The notes below the pieces were generated by a model. That model was not told the origin of the DNA. It did no database searches and saw only the letters and a program-made list of their open reading frames with translations. Made by a program: the position numbers and the translations under genes. Shown here in pieces: positions 10,852 through 19,436 of a stretch of 64,000 nt of DNA (positions within the stretch are counted from its first letter, which is position 1; each line of letters starts with the position of its first letter). This stretch comes from Rhizobium hidalgonense (GTDB lineage Bacteria > Pseudomonadota > Alphaproteobacteria > Rhizobiales > Rhizobiaceae): NCBI RefSeq assembly GCF_002914525.1, contig NZ_LODW01000093.1, positions 124,001 through 188,000 on the forward strand. Direction: 5' to 3'.

Positions 10852-10891
10852 CAGCGGCCAAACGCCGAACGCACAGATAAGGAAGATCATC

Positions 10892-11563
10892 ATGGAGCGT
10901 ATCACCATCGACGTCGTCTCGGATGTCGTCTGCCCTTGGTGCTATCTCGGCAAGGCGCGACTGGAACTCGCCATCGCCGAAGTGCAGGACGAAATCGGCG
11001 TAGACATCAACTGGCGGCCGTACCGGCTCAATCCCGACTATCCCAAGGAAGGTGTCGACCAGAAGAAGGCGCTGGCTGAGAAGCTCGGCGGCGAGGAGCG
11101 CGTGGCGCAGGCCCACAAGATGCTCGCCGATTACGGCCGCGAGGTCGGCATCGCCTTCGACTTCGAGGCGATCAAAATCGGCCCGAACACGCTCGACGCC
11201 CATCGGCTGATCCACTGGGCGATGATCGAAGGCCGCGAGAAGCAGGACAGCATCGTCGCGGCCCTGTTCAAGGCAAATTTCGAGGAAGGCCGCAATGTCG
11301 GCGACCATGCCATACTGCTCGATATTGCCGGAAAGGCCGGCCTCGACCGTTCGGTCATCGCCTCGCTGCTTGCCTCCGATGCCGATCGCGACCTGATTGT
11401 CGCCGAGATCAAGGCGGCACAGCAAATGGGCGTCAACGGCGTGCCCTTCTTCATCTTCGACCAGCAATATGCCGTCAGCGGCGCGCAGACCCCCGATGTG
11501 CTGGCGAATGCGCTGCGTGATATCGCCAAGGCAAAGGCCGAGGCGCGATCGGGTCTCAACTGA
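10892..11563 (+). CDS. DsbA-family (FrnE-like) thioredoxin-fold oxidoreductase
   Basis: A 223-residue cytoplasmic (no signal peptide) member of the DSBA-like thioredoxin family. A CPWC redox motif sits at residues 13-16 (SDVVCPWCYLGK), followed by the helical insertion and the cis-Pro region NGVPFFIFDQQYAVSGAQ near the C-terminus. FrnE-type proteins are disulfide oxidoreductases/isomerases linked with oxidative stress in some bacteria; the substrate is unknown here. The ATG at 10892 follows AAGGAAG. It lies 40 nt behind the YejA-like gene on the same strand and may be cotranscribed. Confidence 0.88.
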   Translation: MERITIDVVSDVVCPWCYLGKARLELAIAEVQDEIGVDINWRPYRLNPDYPKEGVDQKKALAEKLGGEERVAQAHKMLADYGREVGIAFDFEAIKIGPNTLDAHRLIHWAMIEGREKQDSIVAALFKANFEEGRNVGDHAILLDIAGKAGLDRSVIASLLASDADRDLIVAEIKAAQQMGVNGVPFFIFDQQYAVSGAQTPDVLANALRDIAKAKAEARSGLN

Positions 11564-11641
11564 GGCGCCGATGCGAATCGAAATCGAAGAGCCGCGACAA
11601 AATTGTGCAGACGATTTCGCAGTGCTCAAGCCTTGGCGAAG

Positions 11642-11992
11642 TCAATTCATCGCCGAAAGCGAACATGCGCTAAACAACCGCTGTTGGAGTTTTATTCCGG
11701 CACTTTCGACGACCTGTGAAAGCTGATTATAAAAGCCTTGGGCTTGCTCGTCCGGCGGGAACTTGCACACAACGTCTATTAACACTGCCCTGCCTTTGGC
11801 GTCGGGGTATGTTTCCAACATCTCACCGATCTCAACAAAACTTAAATAAGCGTTGAGCTTTTCTTTTAGCAACAGAAGGTGCTCACTATCCCTCCCTGTC
11901 CATTCAAGGTGATCCGTGATAGTCAATACGACTTCGCCTGTCGCATTATCGACCCCGATGGCATCAACTACAGTCGTTTGATCTAAAGCCAT
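11642..11992 (-). CDS. DUF6572-like protein
   Basis: A 116-residue cytoplasmic protein with no known role. Its core (VVDAIGVDNATGEVVLTITD, HLLLLKEKLNAYL, YPDAKGRAVLIDVVCKFPP) resembles the DUF6572 family as I recall it. The ATG at 11992 (MALDQTTVVDAIG) is preferred; the open frame continues up to 12070 and would overlap the OsmC gene, but with no family-like sequence. It is AT-richer than its neighbours, especially in the last third, which hints at later acquisition. It lies 61 nt downstream of the OsmC gene and converges with the DsbA-like gene. Confidence 0.6.
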   Translation of the reverse strand: MALDQTTVVDAIGVDNATGEVVLTITDHLEWTGRDSEHLLLLKEKLNAYLSFVEIGEMLETYPDAKGRAVLIDVVCKFPPDEQAQGFYNQLSQVVESAGIKLQQRLFSACSLSAMN

Positions 11993-12053
11993 TTCAATTC
12001 CGTGAATAAGTGAAGCAGGTCCGGGAAGCCGCTGGAGAGATCCCAGCGTGGCT

Positions 12054-12527
12054 TCAGATTCCGCCCACAACCGGAATGCAGCGCACCTCGGTCTTCACCG
12101 AGTTGGCGATGAAACATTCGTCGTGGGCGCGATGATGCAGGGCTTCGAGTTCGCTCAATGTGGGCTGCTTTTCGCCGCTGAAGACGACATGCGGGCGGAG
12201 TGTCACTACGGTCATGGCGAGACGGCCTTCGGCGTTCTTCTCCATCACGCCCTCGGCGGCATCGGTGTAGCTGTCGACGCAGAAGCGCTGTTTGGCGGCG
12301 ATCGAAAGGAACCAGAGCATGTGACAGCTGGAGAGCGAGGCGACGAAGGCCTCTTCCGGGTCGACGGCGTCCTCGGCGGAATAGGGCAGCGGAACCACGT
12401 GAGCGGACGAAGACGCCCTCACCTCGATGCCGCCGTCGAAGGTCCAGCGGTGGGCGCGGCTGTAGCGGTTGTCGGTGAAGGTCTCGTCGCCTCGCTGCCA
12501 GGCGATCGTCGCGCTATATGTCGCCAT
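12054..12527 (-). CDS. OsmC-family peroxiredoxin
   Basis: A 157-residue OsmC/Ohr-superfamily protein, expected to reduce organic or fatty-acid hydroperoxides as a cytoplasmic dimer. The two redox cysteines are present: SSCHMLWFLSIAA near residue 60 and DECFIANSV near residue 135. The start at 12527 (MATYSATIAWQRGDETFTD) has a GGGAG about 6 nt upstream. Its stop lies 61 nt before the DUF6572 gene. It is transcribed in the same direction as mfd, which ends 66 nt away, so read-through from mfd cannot come first; mfd lies upstream of it by map order on the minus strand. Confidence 0.88.
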   Translation of the reverse strand: MATYSATIAWQRGDETFTDNRYSRAHRWTFDGGIEVRASSSAHVVPLPYSAEDAVDPEEAFVASLSSCHMLWFLSIAAKQRFCVDSYTDAAEGVMEKNAEGRLAMTVVTLRPHVVFSGEKQPTLSELEALHHRAHDECFIANSVKTEVRCIPVVGGI

Positions 12528-12593
12528 CTCCGTCTCCCTTTTTTTCAAGCAATCCCGGACGCAAAACCGCGGCACACTTTTGCTGGAATTGCT

Positions 12594-15500
12594 TTACTTC
12601 GCCATCTCGGCCAGTTGCGTCATGATAACAGCCGCACCCTGCAGGCGTTTTTCCGGGGTCGGCAGGTCGCGGGTCAGGAACAGGCTGTGATCGGGGCGAA
12701 TCTTCGCCATCGCGCCCTGCTTGCCGATATAACCGACGAGGTTGGCCGGGTTGGGGAATTCCTTGTTGCGGAACTGCACGACGACGCCCTTCGGGCCGGC
12801 ATCGAGCTTTTCGACATTGGCGGTGCGGCAGAGCGACTTGATGTAGACGATCTTGAGGAGATGCTGGACTTCGATCGGCATCGGCCCGAAACGGTCGATC
12901 ATCTCGGCGCCGAAGCCGTCGATCTCCTTGAGTTCGGTGATTTCGCCGAGACGGCGATAGAGCGCCATGCGCAGATGCAGGTCGGGCACATAGTTCTCGG
13001 GGATCATCACCGTCGTGCCGACGGAGATCTGCGGCGACCAGCCGGTGTCGTGGATCTCGTCGACACCCTTGACCTCGGCGACCGCCTCTTCCAGCATCTG
13101 CTGATAAAGCTCGAAGCCGACCTCCTTGATGTGTCCGGACTGCTCCTCGCCCAGCAGATTGCCGGCGCCGCGGATATCGAGATCGTGGCTTGCCAGCTGG
13201 AAGCCGGCGCCAAGCGTATCCAGCGACTGCAGCACCTTCAGCCGGCGTTCGGCAGTTGCGGTCAGCACCTTGTTCACCGGCAGGGTGAAGAGCGCGAAGG
13301 CGCGCACCTTCGACCGACCGACGCGGCCACGCAACTGGTAGAGCTGCGCGAGGCCGAACATATCGGCGCGGTGGACGATCAGCGTGTTGGCTGTGGGCAC
13401 ATCGAGGCCGGATTCGACGATCGTGGTGGACAGCAGCACGTCGTAGCGGCCTTCATAGAAGGCGTTCATGATGTCTTCGAGTTCGCCAGCCGGCATCTGG
13501 CCATGGGCCACGGCGACCTTCAGCTCCGGCACATCGGACTGCAGGAAGGCGTGCACATCGGCGAGGTCGGCAAGCCTCGGGCAGACATAGAAGCTCTGGC
13601 CGCCGCGATAGTGCTCGCGCATCAGCGTCTCGCGGATGACGAGGCTGTCGAAGGGCGAGATGAAGGTGCGCACCGCCATGCGGTCGACCGGCGGCGTGGT
13701 TATCAGCGACAGTTCGCGCACGCCGGTCATGGCGAGCTGCAGCGTGCGCGGGATCGGCGTTGCCGACAGCGTCAGCACGTGCACGTCGCTCTTCAGCTCC
13801 TTCAGCCGCTCCTTGTGCTTGACGCCGAAATGCTGTTCCTCATCGATGACGAGCAGGCCGAGATTGGCGAATTTGATGCCGGCGCCGAGCAGCGCATGGG
13901 TGCCGACGACGATGTCGGTCTTGCCGTCTGCCACTTCTTTCTTGGTCAGCGCCAGCTCCTTGGCCCCGACCAGGCGCGAGGCCTGCTGGATGCGCACCGG
14001 CAGACCGCGGAAGCGCTCGGAAAAGGTCTTGAAATGCTGGCGGGCGAGCAATGTCGTCGGCACGACGACGGCAACCTGGGCGCCGTTCATCGCCGCGACG
14101 AAAGCGGCACGCAGCGCCACTTCGGTCTTGCCGAAACCGACGTCGCCGCAGACCAGACGGTCCATTGGCCGGCCGGCGCCAAGATCGGAGCGGACCGCCT
14201 CGATGGCATTGTCCTGGTCCTCGGTCTCGTCATAAGGGAAGCGGGCGGCAAACTCGTCATAGAGGCCCTCCGGCGTCGTCAGCATCGGCGCGTGGCGCGT
14301 GAGGCGCTCGGCGGCGATGCGGATCAGCGCATCGGCCATGTCGAGCAGGCGTTTCTTGAGCTTGGCCTTGCGCATCTGCCAGGCGCCGCCGCCGAGTTTG
14401 TCGAGTTGGGCGTCGGTGCCCTCGCCGCCGTAGCGCGAGAGCAGATCGATGTTTTCGACCGGCAGGAAAAGCTTGGCCTCGTCGGCATATTGCAGTTCGA
14501 GGCAGGCATGCGGGGCACCAGCCGCCTCGATGGTCCGCAGACCAATGAAGCGGCCGATGCCGTGTTCGGCGTGGACGACGATCGAGCCCTCGTCGAGACC
14601 TGCGACCTCGGCGATGAAATCGGCGGCGCGCTTGCGGCGCTTCGAGCGGCGTACCATGCGGTCGCCTAAGATATCCTGCTCGCCGATGACGACGAGGTCG
14701 CCGGTCTCGAAGCCGGATTCGAGACTGAGTACGGCAGCCGCGGCTTCACCTCTCGCCAGCGAGCCGACATCCTTCAATGCCTCGACCAGCTTGACCTTTT
14801 CCAGGCCGTGTTCGTTCAGCACCTGCAGCAGGCGCTCCAGCGAGCCTTCGGTCCAGGCGGTGACGAGCACTTTCGCCCCGGCCGCGCGGCGGTCGGCAAT
14901 ATGCTTGACGACGACGTCGAAGATATTGATGCGTTCGGCATCACCGCCGCCCTCGGCATTCGAGCGGGCCCAGCGCTGGCCCTGGCGGGCGTCGATATTG
15001 ACGACCCGCCTCGCCTCGCCCTCATGCTCGTTGAAGGGGCTGATGCGGATCGCCCCGAGCGCGTCGAGGGTTTTGGCGAAAAGCTTGCTGTCGAGATAGA
15101 GCTGGCCCGGCGTCACCGGCTTATAGGGCGTGCCCTGCGACATCTGGCTCTTGGCCGGCTGACCGGAATTCAGGCGGGCGTCGTAATAATCGAAAACGAG
15201 CTTGGAGCGCTCTTCCGCCGCTTCACGCACCGTATGGTCGGTGACGACACGGAAGCCGCTGAGATAGTCGAAGACGGTATCGAGCTTCTCGTAAAAAAGC
15301 GGCAGCCAATGCTCCATGCCGGGATAACGGCGGCCTTCGGAGACGGCGAGATAGAGCGCGTCATCCCGCGTCGTTGCGCCGAAAGCCGAGAGGTAGTTCT
15401 TGCGGAAACGGCTGATCGTATCCGGCGTCAGTGTCACCTCGCTCATCGGATTGAGATCGAGGGAGCGGACCTGGCCCGTCGTGCGCTGGCTAGCCGGATC

Positions 15501-16097
15501 GAAGCTGCGGATCGATTCCAGCGTGTCGCCGAAGAAATCGAGGCGGACCGGTTCTTCCGAACCCGGCACGAAGACGTCGAGAATGCCGCCGCGCACGGCA
15601 TATTCGCCGACCTCGCGAACGGTCGCGACGCGATCGAAGCCGTTGCGCTCCAGGCGTCCGGCGAGATCGTCCATGCGCAGCTGGTTGCCGGGACGGGCCG
15701 AAAAGCTCAGGCTTTCGATGACATCCTGCGGCGCCACCTTCTGCAGCATGGCATTGGCGGTGACGAGCACGATCGCGGCATGCGGTTTTTTCCGATGGGC
15801 AATCAGGCCGCCGAGTGCGGCAAGGCGGCGGGCCGAGGTGTCGGCGCTCGGCGAGACGCGGTCATAGGGCAAACAGTCCCAGGCCGGTAGTGTGAGAACC
15901 GGAATGTCGGGGGCGACGAAGCTCAGCATCTGCTCGAGATCAGCCATGCGGTGGCCGTCGGACATGACATAGGCGACCGGCTCTCCCGTTCGGGCGAGCT
16001 CGGCGAGCAGCAGCGTTTCGAGGCCGGCAGGCACATTGCCGATCGTCAGCGGCTCGGCAATGGCCGCAAGCTTCTTCGCATCAAAACCTGGGATCAT
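12594..16097 (-). CDS. mfd: Transcription-repair coupling factor Mfd
   Basis: Superfamily 2 translocase that displaces RNA polymerase stalled at DNA lesions and recruits UvrA. The 1167-residue product has the N-terminal UvrB-like module, an RNA-polymerase-interacting/CarD-like domain (GSIVVHAEHGIGRFIGL), the RecG-like motor with Walker A GDVGFGKTE, DEEQHFG box and SATPIPRTL, the QLRGRVGRS motif VI, and the C-terminal TRCF domain. The ATG at 16097 overlaps the sdhE stop (ATGA), indicating translational coupling. uvrA, which acts in the same repair pathway, is also in this window. Confidence 0.97.
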   Translation of the reverse strand: MIPGFDAKKLAAIAEPLTIGNVPAGLETLLLAELARTGEPVAYVMSDGHRMADLEQMLSFVAPDIPVLTLPAWDCLPYDRVSPSADTSARRLAALGGLIAHRKKPHAAIVLVTANAMLQKVAPQDVIESLSFSARPGNQLRMDDLAGRLERNGFDRVATVREVGEYAVRGGILDVFVPGSEEPVRLDFFGDTLESIRSFDPASQRTTGQVRSLDLNPMSEVTLTPDTISRFRKNYLSAFGATTRDDALYLAVSEGRRYPGMEHWLPLFYEKLDTVFDYLSGFRVVTDHTVREAAEERSKLVFDYYDARLNSGQPAKSQMSQGTPYKPVTPGQLYLDSKLFAKTLDALGAIRISPFNEHEGEARRVVNIDARQGQRWARSNAEGGGDAERINIFDVVVKHIADRRAAGAKVLVTAWTEGSLERLLQVLNEHGLEKVKLVEALKDVGSLARGEAAAAVLSLESGFETGDLVVIGEQDILGDRMVRRSKRRKRAADFIAEVAGLDEGSIVVHAEHGIGRFIGLRTIEAAGAPHACLELQYADEAKLFLPVENIDLLSRYGGEGTDAQLDKLGGGAWQMRKAKLKKRLLDMADALIRIAAERLTRHAPMLTTPEGLYDEFAARFPYDETEDQDNAIEAVRSDLGAGRPMDRLVCGDVGFGKTEVALRAAFVAAMNGAQVAVVVPTTLLARQHFKTFSERFRGLPVRIQQASRLVGAKELALTKKEVADGKTDIVVGTHALLGAGIKFANLGLLVIDEEQHFGVKHKERLKELKSDVHVLTLSATPIPRTLQLAMTGVRELSLITTPPVDRMAVRTFISPFDSLVIRETLMREHYRGGQSFYVCPRLADLADVHAFLQSDVPELKVAVAHGQMPAGELEDIMNAFYEGRYDVLLSTTIVESGLDVPTANTLIVHRADMFGLAQLYQLRGRVGRSKVRAFALFTLPVNKVLTATAERRLKVLQSLDTLGAGFQLASHDLDIRGAGNLLGEEQSGHIKEVGFELYQQMLEEAVAEVKGVDEIHDTGWSPQISVGTTVMIPENYVPDLHLRMALYRRLGEITELKEIDGFGAEMIDRFGPMPIEVQHLLKIVYIKSLCRTANVEKLDAGPKGVVVQFRNKEFPNPANLVGYIGKQGAMAKIRPDHSLFLTRDLPTPEKRLQGAAVIMTQLAEMAK

Positions 16098-16399
16098 TCC
16101 GGCGTCCTGAGGGGCTTGTCGAAATCGGGCGTATAGGCGGCAAGGCGGGCAAACATTGGCGTCTGGAAACGTTCGGGCACCGGCCATGTTCCCATGATCC
16201 AGCGAACAAGATCATTGTCCTCTTCTGCCATGATCGTCTCGAACTCATCGAGCTCGGCATCCGAGAGCGTCGCGATCTCGGCTTCGGCAAACTGGCCGAA
16301 GACCAGATCCATCTCGCGAATGCCGCGATGCCAGCAACGGAAAAGGATCCGGCGGCGGCGCTGGTCGAGACCGGCACTCGTGAGCGTGACACCTGTCAT
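16094..16399 (-). CDS. sdhE: Succinate dehydrogenase FAD assembly factor SdhE
   Basis: A 101-residue protein that helps attach FAD covalently to the flavoprotein subunit of succinate dehydrogenase. The family RGxxE motif is present at residues 25-29 (CWHRGIREMDLVFGQF), followed by the acidic helix and the DNDLVRWIMGTWPVP segment. The ATG at 16399 has AGGAAGG eight nt upstream. It is the first gene of an sdhE-mfd unit (4-nt overlap) and diverges from recG. Confidence 0.92.
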   Translation of the reverse strand: MTGVTLTSAGLDQRRRRILFRCWHRGIREMDLVFGQFAEAEIATLSDAELDEFETIMAEEDNDLVRWIMGTWPVPERFQTPMFARLAAYTPDFDKPLRTPE

Positions 16400-16491
16400 G
16401 GCATTACCTTCCTGTTGATGCGCCTCTATAGACCCTGGAAAGCGGCTTGTCAGCCTTGCCAAGGCCGCATTGTTCATCGCATTTTGACCGC

Positions 16492-18597
16492 ATGCGCCCC
16501 GCCATTCTCGATCCGCTGTTTTCCCCCATTTCGGGCCTTCCGGGCGTCGGCCCGAAGATTGCCGACCTGCTGGTCAAGCTGCTCGGGCGCGAGACGCCGG
16601 AGGATTGCCGGGTCATCGACCTCATCTTCCACGCGCCCTTTTCGCTGATCGACCGACGCAACCAGCCGGGGATCGCCCTGGCGCCGCAAGGCGCCATCGT
16701 CACGATCACCGCCCGCGTCGACCGCCACCAGGTGCCGCCGCGCGGCAAGAGCAATGTCCCCTACCGCGTCTTCCTGCATGACGAAACCGGCGAGTTGACG
16801 CTGGTCTTCTTCCGGGGACAGGCGGCCTGGCTGGAAAAGCAGCTGCCTGTCGATGCGGAGGTGACCGTCAGCGGCAAGGTCGACTGGTTCAATGGCCGCG
16901 CCTCGATGGTGCATCCCGACTATATCGTCAGGGCCGAGGAGGCGGAGAACCTGCCGCTCGTCGAGCCGATCTATCCGCTGACGGCGGGGCTTTCACCGAA
17001 GACTCTGCGCAAGATCATCGATGCCGGCCTGCCGCGTTTTCCGGAACTGCCGGAATGGATCGACCTGGCGTTGACTGAGAAACAGGGCCTCCCGTCGATC
17101 CGCGACAGTTTTCACATGCTGCACGAGCCGCGCGACCCTTCCGATATAGACCCGCAGGCGCCTGCCCGGCGGCGGCTTGCCTATGACGAATTCCTCGCCG
17201 GCCAGCTTTCGCTCAGCCTGGTGCGCCAGAGGCTGCGCAAGGTGGCGGGGCAGCCGGTGCATGCGACCGGCGAAATCAGCGGCAAGATTTTGAAGACATT
17301 GCCTTTCTCGCTCACCGGTAGCCAGAACGAGGCGATCGCCGACATTCTGAAGGACATGGCCGGAACCGAACGCATGCTGCGGCTGCTGCAGGGCGATGTC
17401 GGCGCCGGCAAGACGCTGGTGGCGCTGATGGCGATGGCGGCAGTGATCGAGAGCGGCGGCCAGGCGGTGCTGATGGCGCCGACCGAAATCCTGGCGCGGC
17501 AGCACCATGCGACGATATCGAAATTCGCCGCCTCATCAGGGCTCGGCATTGAGGTCTTGACCGGGCGCACCAAGGGGCGCGAGCGGGAGGAGATCCTGGA
17601 GCGCATCGCTTCGGGCGCCGCCCAGATCATCATCGGCACGCATGCGCTGTTCCAGGACAGCGTCGCGTACGCCAACCTCATGCTGGCCGTCGTCGACGAG
17701 CAGCACCGTTTCGGCGTGCATCAGCGCCTGAGGCTGACGGCCAAGGGTATCTCACCCCACATGCTGGTGATGACGGCGACGCCGATCCCGCGCACGCTTG
17801 TGCTTGCCGCCTTCGGCGATATGGACGTTTCCAAGCTCACCGAGAAACCGGCCGGCCGCAAACCGATCCAGACGATCACCGTGCCGATGGAACGGACCGG
17901 CGAGATCGTCGGGCGGCTGCAAAGCGCGCTTGCCGAGGGCAAGAAAGCCTACTGGATCTGCCCGCTGGTCGAAGAATCAGAAGAACTCGACCTGATGTCG
18001 GCCGAGGAGCGGCATGCGACGCTCGTCTCAGCGCTTGGCCCGGATGTCGGCCTCATCCATGGCCGGATGAGCGGACAGGAGAAGGATGCGGCGATGATGG
18101 CGTTCAAGACCGGCGAGACCCGGCTTCTCGTCGCCACCACCGTCGTCGAGGTCGGCGTCGACGTGCCGGATGCGACGATCATGGTGATCGAACATGCCGA
18201 GCGCTTCGGCCTGGCGCAATTGCATCAGCTGCGCGGCCGCGTCGGGCGCGGCGACGAGGCCTCGACCTGCATCCTGCTCTATAAGGGGCCGCTCGGCGAG
18301 ACCGGCCATGCCAGGCTGTCGATCATGCGCGAGACGGAGGACGGTTTCCGCATCGCCGAGGAGGACCTGAAACTCCGCGGCGAAGGTGAATTGCTCGGCA
18401 CCCGCCAGTCCGGCACGCCGGGCTTCCGCATCGCCAGCCTCGAGGCGCATGCCGACCTCCTGGAAATCGCCCGCAAGGATGCGGCCTACCTGATCGAGCG
18501 CGATCCGGAACTGACCAGTGAAAGAGGAACGGCGATCCGCACCCTGCTCTACCTCTTCCGCCGCGACGAGGCGATCCGGTTCCTGAGAGCCGGTTAA
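16492..18597 (+). CDS. recG: ATP-dependent DNA helicase RecG
   Basis: Branch-migrating helicase that remodels stalled forks and recombination intermediates. The 701-residue product has the N-terminal wedge/OB domain (PGVGPKIADLL, then VDRHQVPPRGKSNVPYRV), the motor with Walker A GDVGAGKTL, VVDEQHRFGVHQR, TATPIPRTL, and the C-terminal HQLRGRVGRG motif. The ATG at 16492 is 92 nt from the divergent sdhE start. The last codons overlap the convergent DUF502 stop by 3 nt (shared 18595-18596). Confidence 0.97.
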   Translation: MRPAILDPLFSPISGLPGVGPKIADLLVKLLGRETPEDCRVIDLIFHAPFSLIDRRNQPGIALAPQGAIVTITARVDRHQVPPRGKSNVPYRVFLHDETGELTLVFFRGQAAWLEKQLPVDAEVTVSGKVDWFNGRASMVHPDYIVRAEEAENLPLVEPIYPLTAGLSPKTLRKIIDAGLPRFPELPEWIDLALTEKQGLPSIRDSFHMLHEPRDPSDIDPQAPARRRLAYDEFLAGQLSLSLVRQRLRKVAGQPVHATGEISGKILKTLPFSLTGSQNEAIADILKDMAGTERMLRLLQGDVGAGKTLVALMAMAAVIESGGQAVLMAPTEILARQHHATISKFAASSGLGIEVLTGRTKGREREEILERIASGAAQIIIGTHALFQDSVAYANLMLAVVDEQHRFGVHQRLRLTAKGISPHMLVMTATPIPRTLVLAAFGDMDVSKLTEKPAGRKPIQTITVPMERTGEIVGRLQSALAEGKKAYWICPLVEESEELDLMSAEERHATLVSALGPDVGLIHGRMSGQEKDAAMMAFKTGETRLLVATTVVEVGVDVPDATIMVIEHAERFGLAQLHQLRGRVGRGDEASTCILLYKGPLGETGHARLSIMRETEDGFRIAEEDLKLRGEGELLGTRQSGTPGFRIASLEAHADLLEIARKDAAYLIERDPELTSERGTAIRTLLYLFRRDEAIRFLRAG

Positions 18598-19301
18598 TCA
18601 GCCTTCGAAACCGCCACCGGCTTCGGCCGCGGCAACTGCTTCGGCTTCGGCTCGGATTGAGGCGGTTCAGGCGCCACAAGGCCGCCCGAAATCAGGAACT
18701 TTGCGGCATCCTCCGGCGACATGTCGAGCACGACGATCTTCTCACGCGGGACGAAGACGAGGAAACCGGCCGTCGGCACCGGCGTCGGCGGCAGGAAAAC
18801 CGCGACCATATCCTGGCCCATCGCATTGAACTTTGATGCGATCTCGCCCTTGGCGTCGGTGGCGATGAAGACCAGCGCCCAGAGGCCCGGACTTGGATAT
18901 TCGATCAGGCCGACTTTCTTGAAGGAGTTCGACTGCTCCTTCAGCACTGTTTCGAAAATCTGCTTCACGCTTCTATAGATCGTGCGCACCAGCGGCATGC
19001 GCTGGACAACCGATTCGCCGAAACCGACGATGCTCTGGCCGATGAGGTTCTTGCCGAGAAAACCGACGACGGTGATCAGCACGACGGCAGTCAGCAGGCC
19101 GAAACCGGGAATAGCGAAATTGAGATAGCTTTCCGGATTCCAGCGCGCCGGGATATAGGGTCGGACCCAGCTGTCCGACCAGTGGATGAAGGTCCAGGTC
19201 AGCCAGATGGTGATCGCGATCGGGGCGCAGATGATCAGGCCTGCGAGAAAATTATTCCTCAGCCGGGTCGCGACCGGCATTCTGGGGGCATTGTCGGTCA
19301 T
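18594..19301 (-). CDS. DUF502 family integral membrane protein
   Basis: A 235-residue protein with two membrane segments (about residues 18-38, FLAGLIICAPIAITIWLTW, and 65-85, GLLTAVVLITVVGFLGKN), then the conserved soluble region containing RMPLVRTIYRSVKQIFETV and GLWALVFIATD. The DUF502 family has no defined function. The C-terminal ~30 residues are Pro/Lys-rich and probably disordered. Start at 19301 is chosen because the hydrophobic N-terminus follows directly. It lies downstream of glmS on the same strand (135 nt) and ends overlapping recG tail to tail. Confidence 0.85.
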   Translation of the reverse strand: MTDNAPRMPVATRLRNNFLAGLIICAPIAITIWLTWTFIHWSDSWVRPYIPARWNPESYLNFAIPGFGLLTAVVLITVVGFLGKNLIGQSIVGFGESVVQRMPLVRTIYRSVKQIFETVLKEQSNSFKKVGLIEYPSPGLWALVFIATDAKGEIASKFNAMGQDMVAVFLPPTPVPTAGFLVFVPREKIVVLDMSPEDAAKFLISGGLVAPEPPQSEPKPKQLPRPKPVAVSKAD

Positions 19302-19436
19302 CTCTACTGATGAACTCCATCTCGGTCCTGGACAGGCCGGAACGCCGGCCCTTCCCCCTTTGTCCGCCGACCAAAATTGCCAGAATTCGGGGTCCCGCAC
19401 AATATGTTTCGGCGCGAAGGCCGGGGCTCTGCAGGC

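Noticed and set aside
12048..14669. 873-codon plus-strand open frame opposite mfd and osmC
   Set aside because: Spans two well-supported genes in antisense; product has no recognisable domain.
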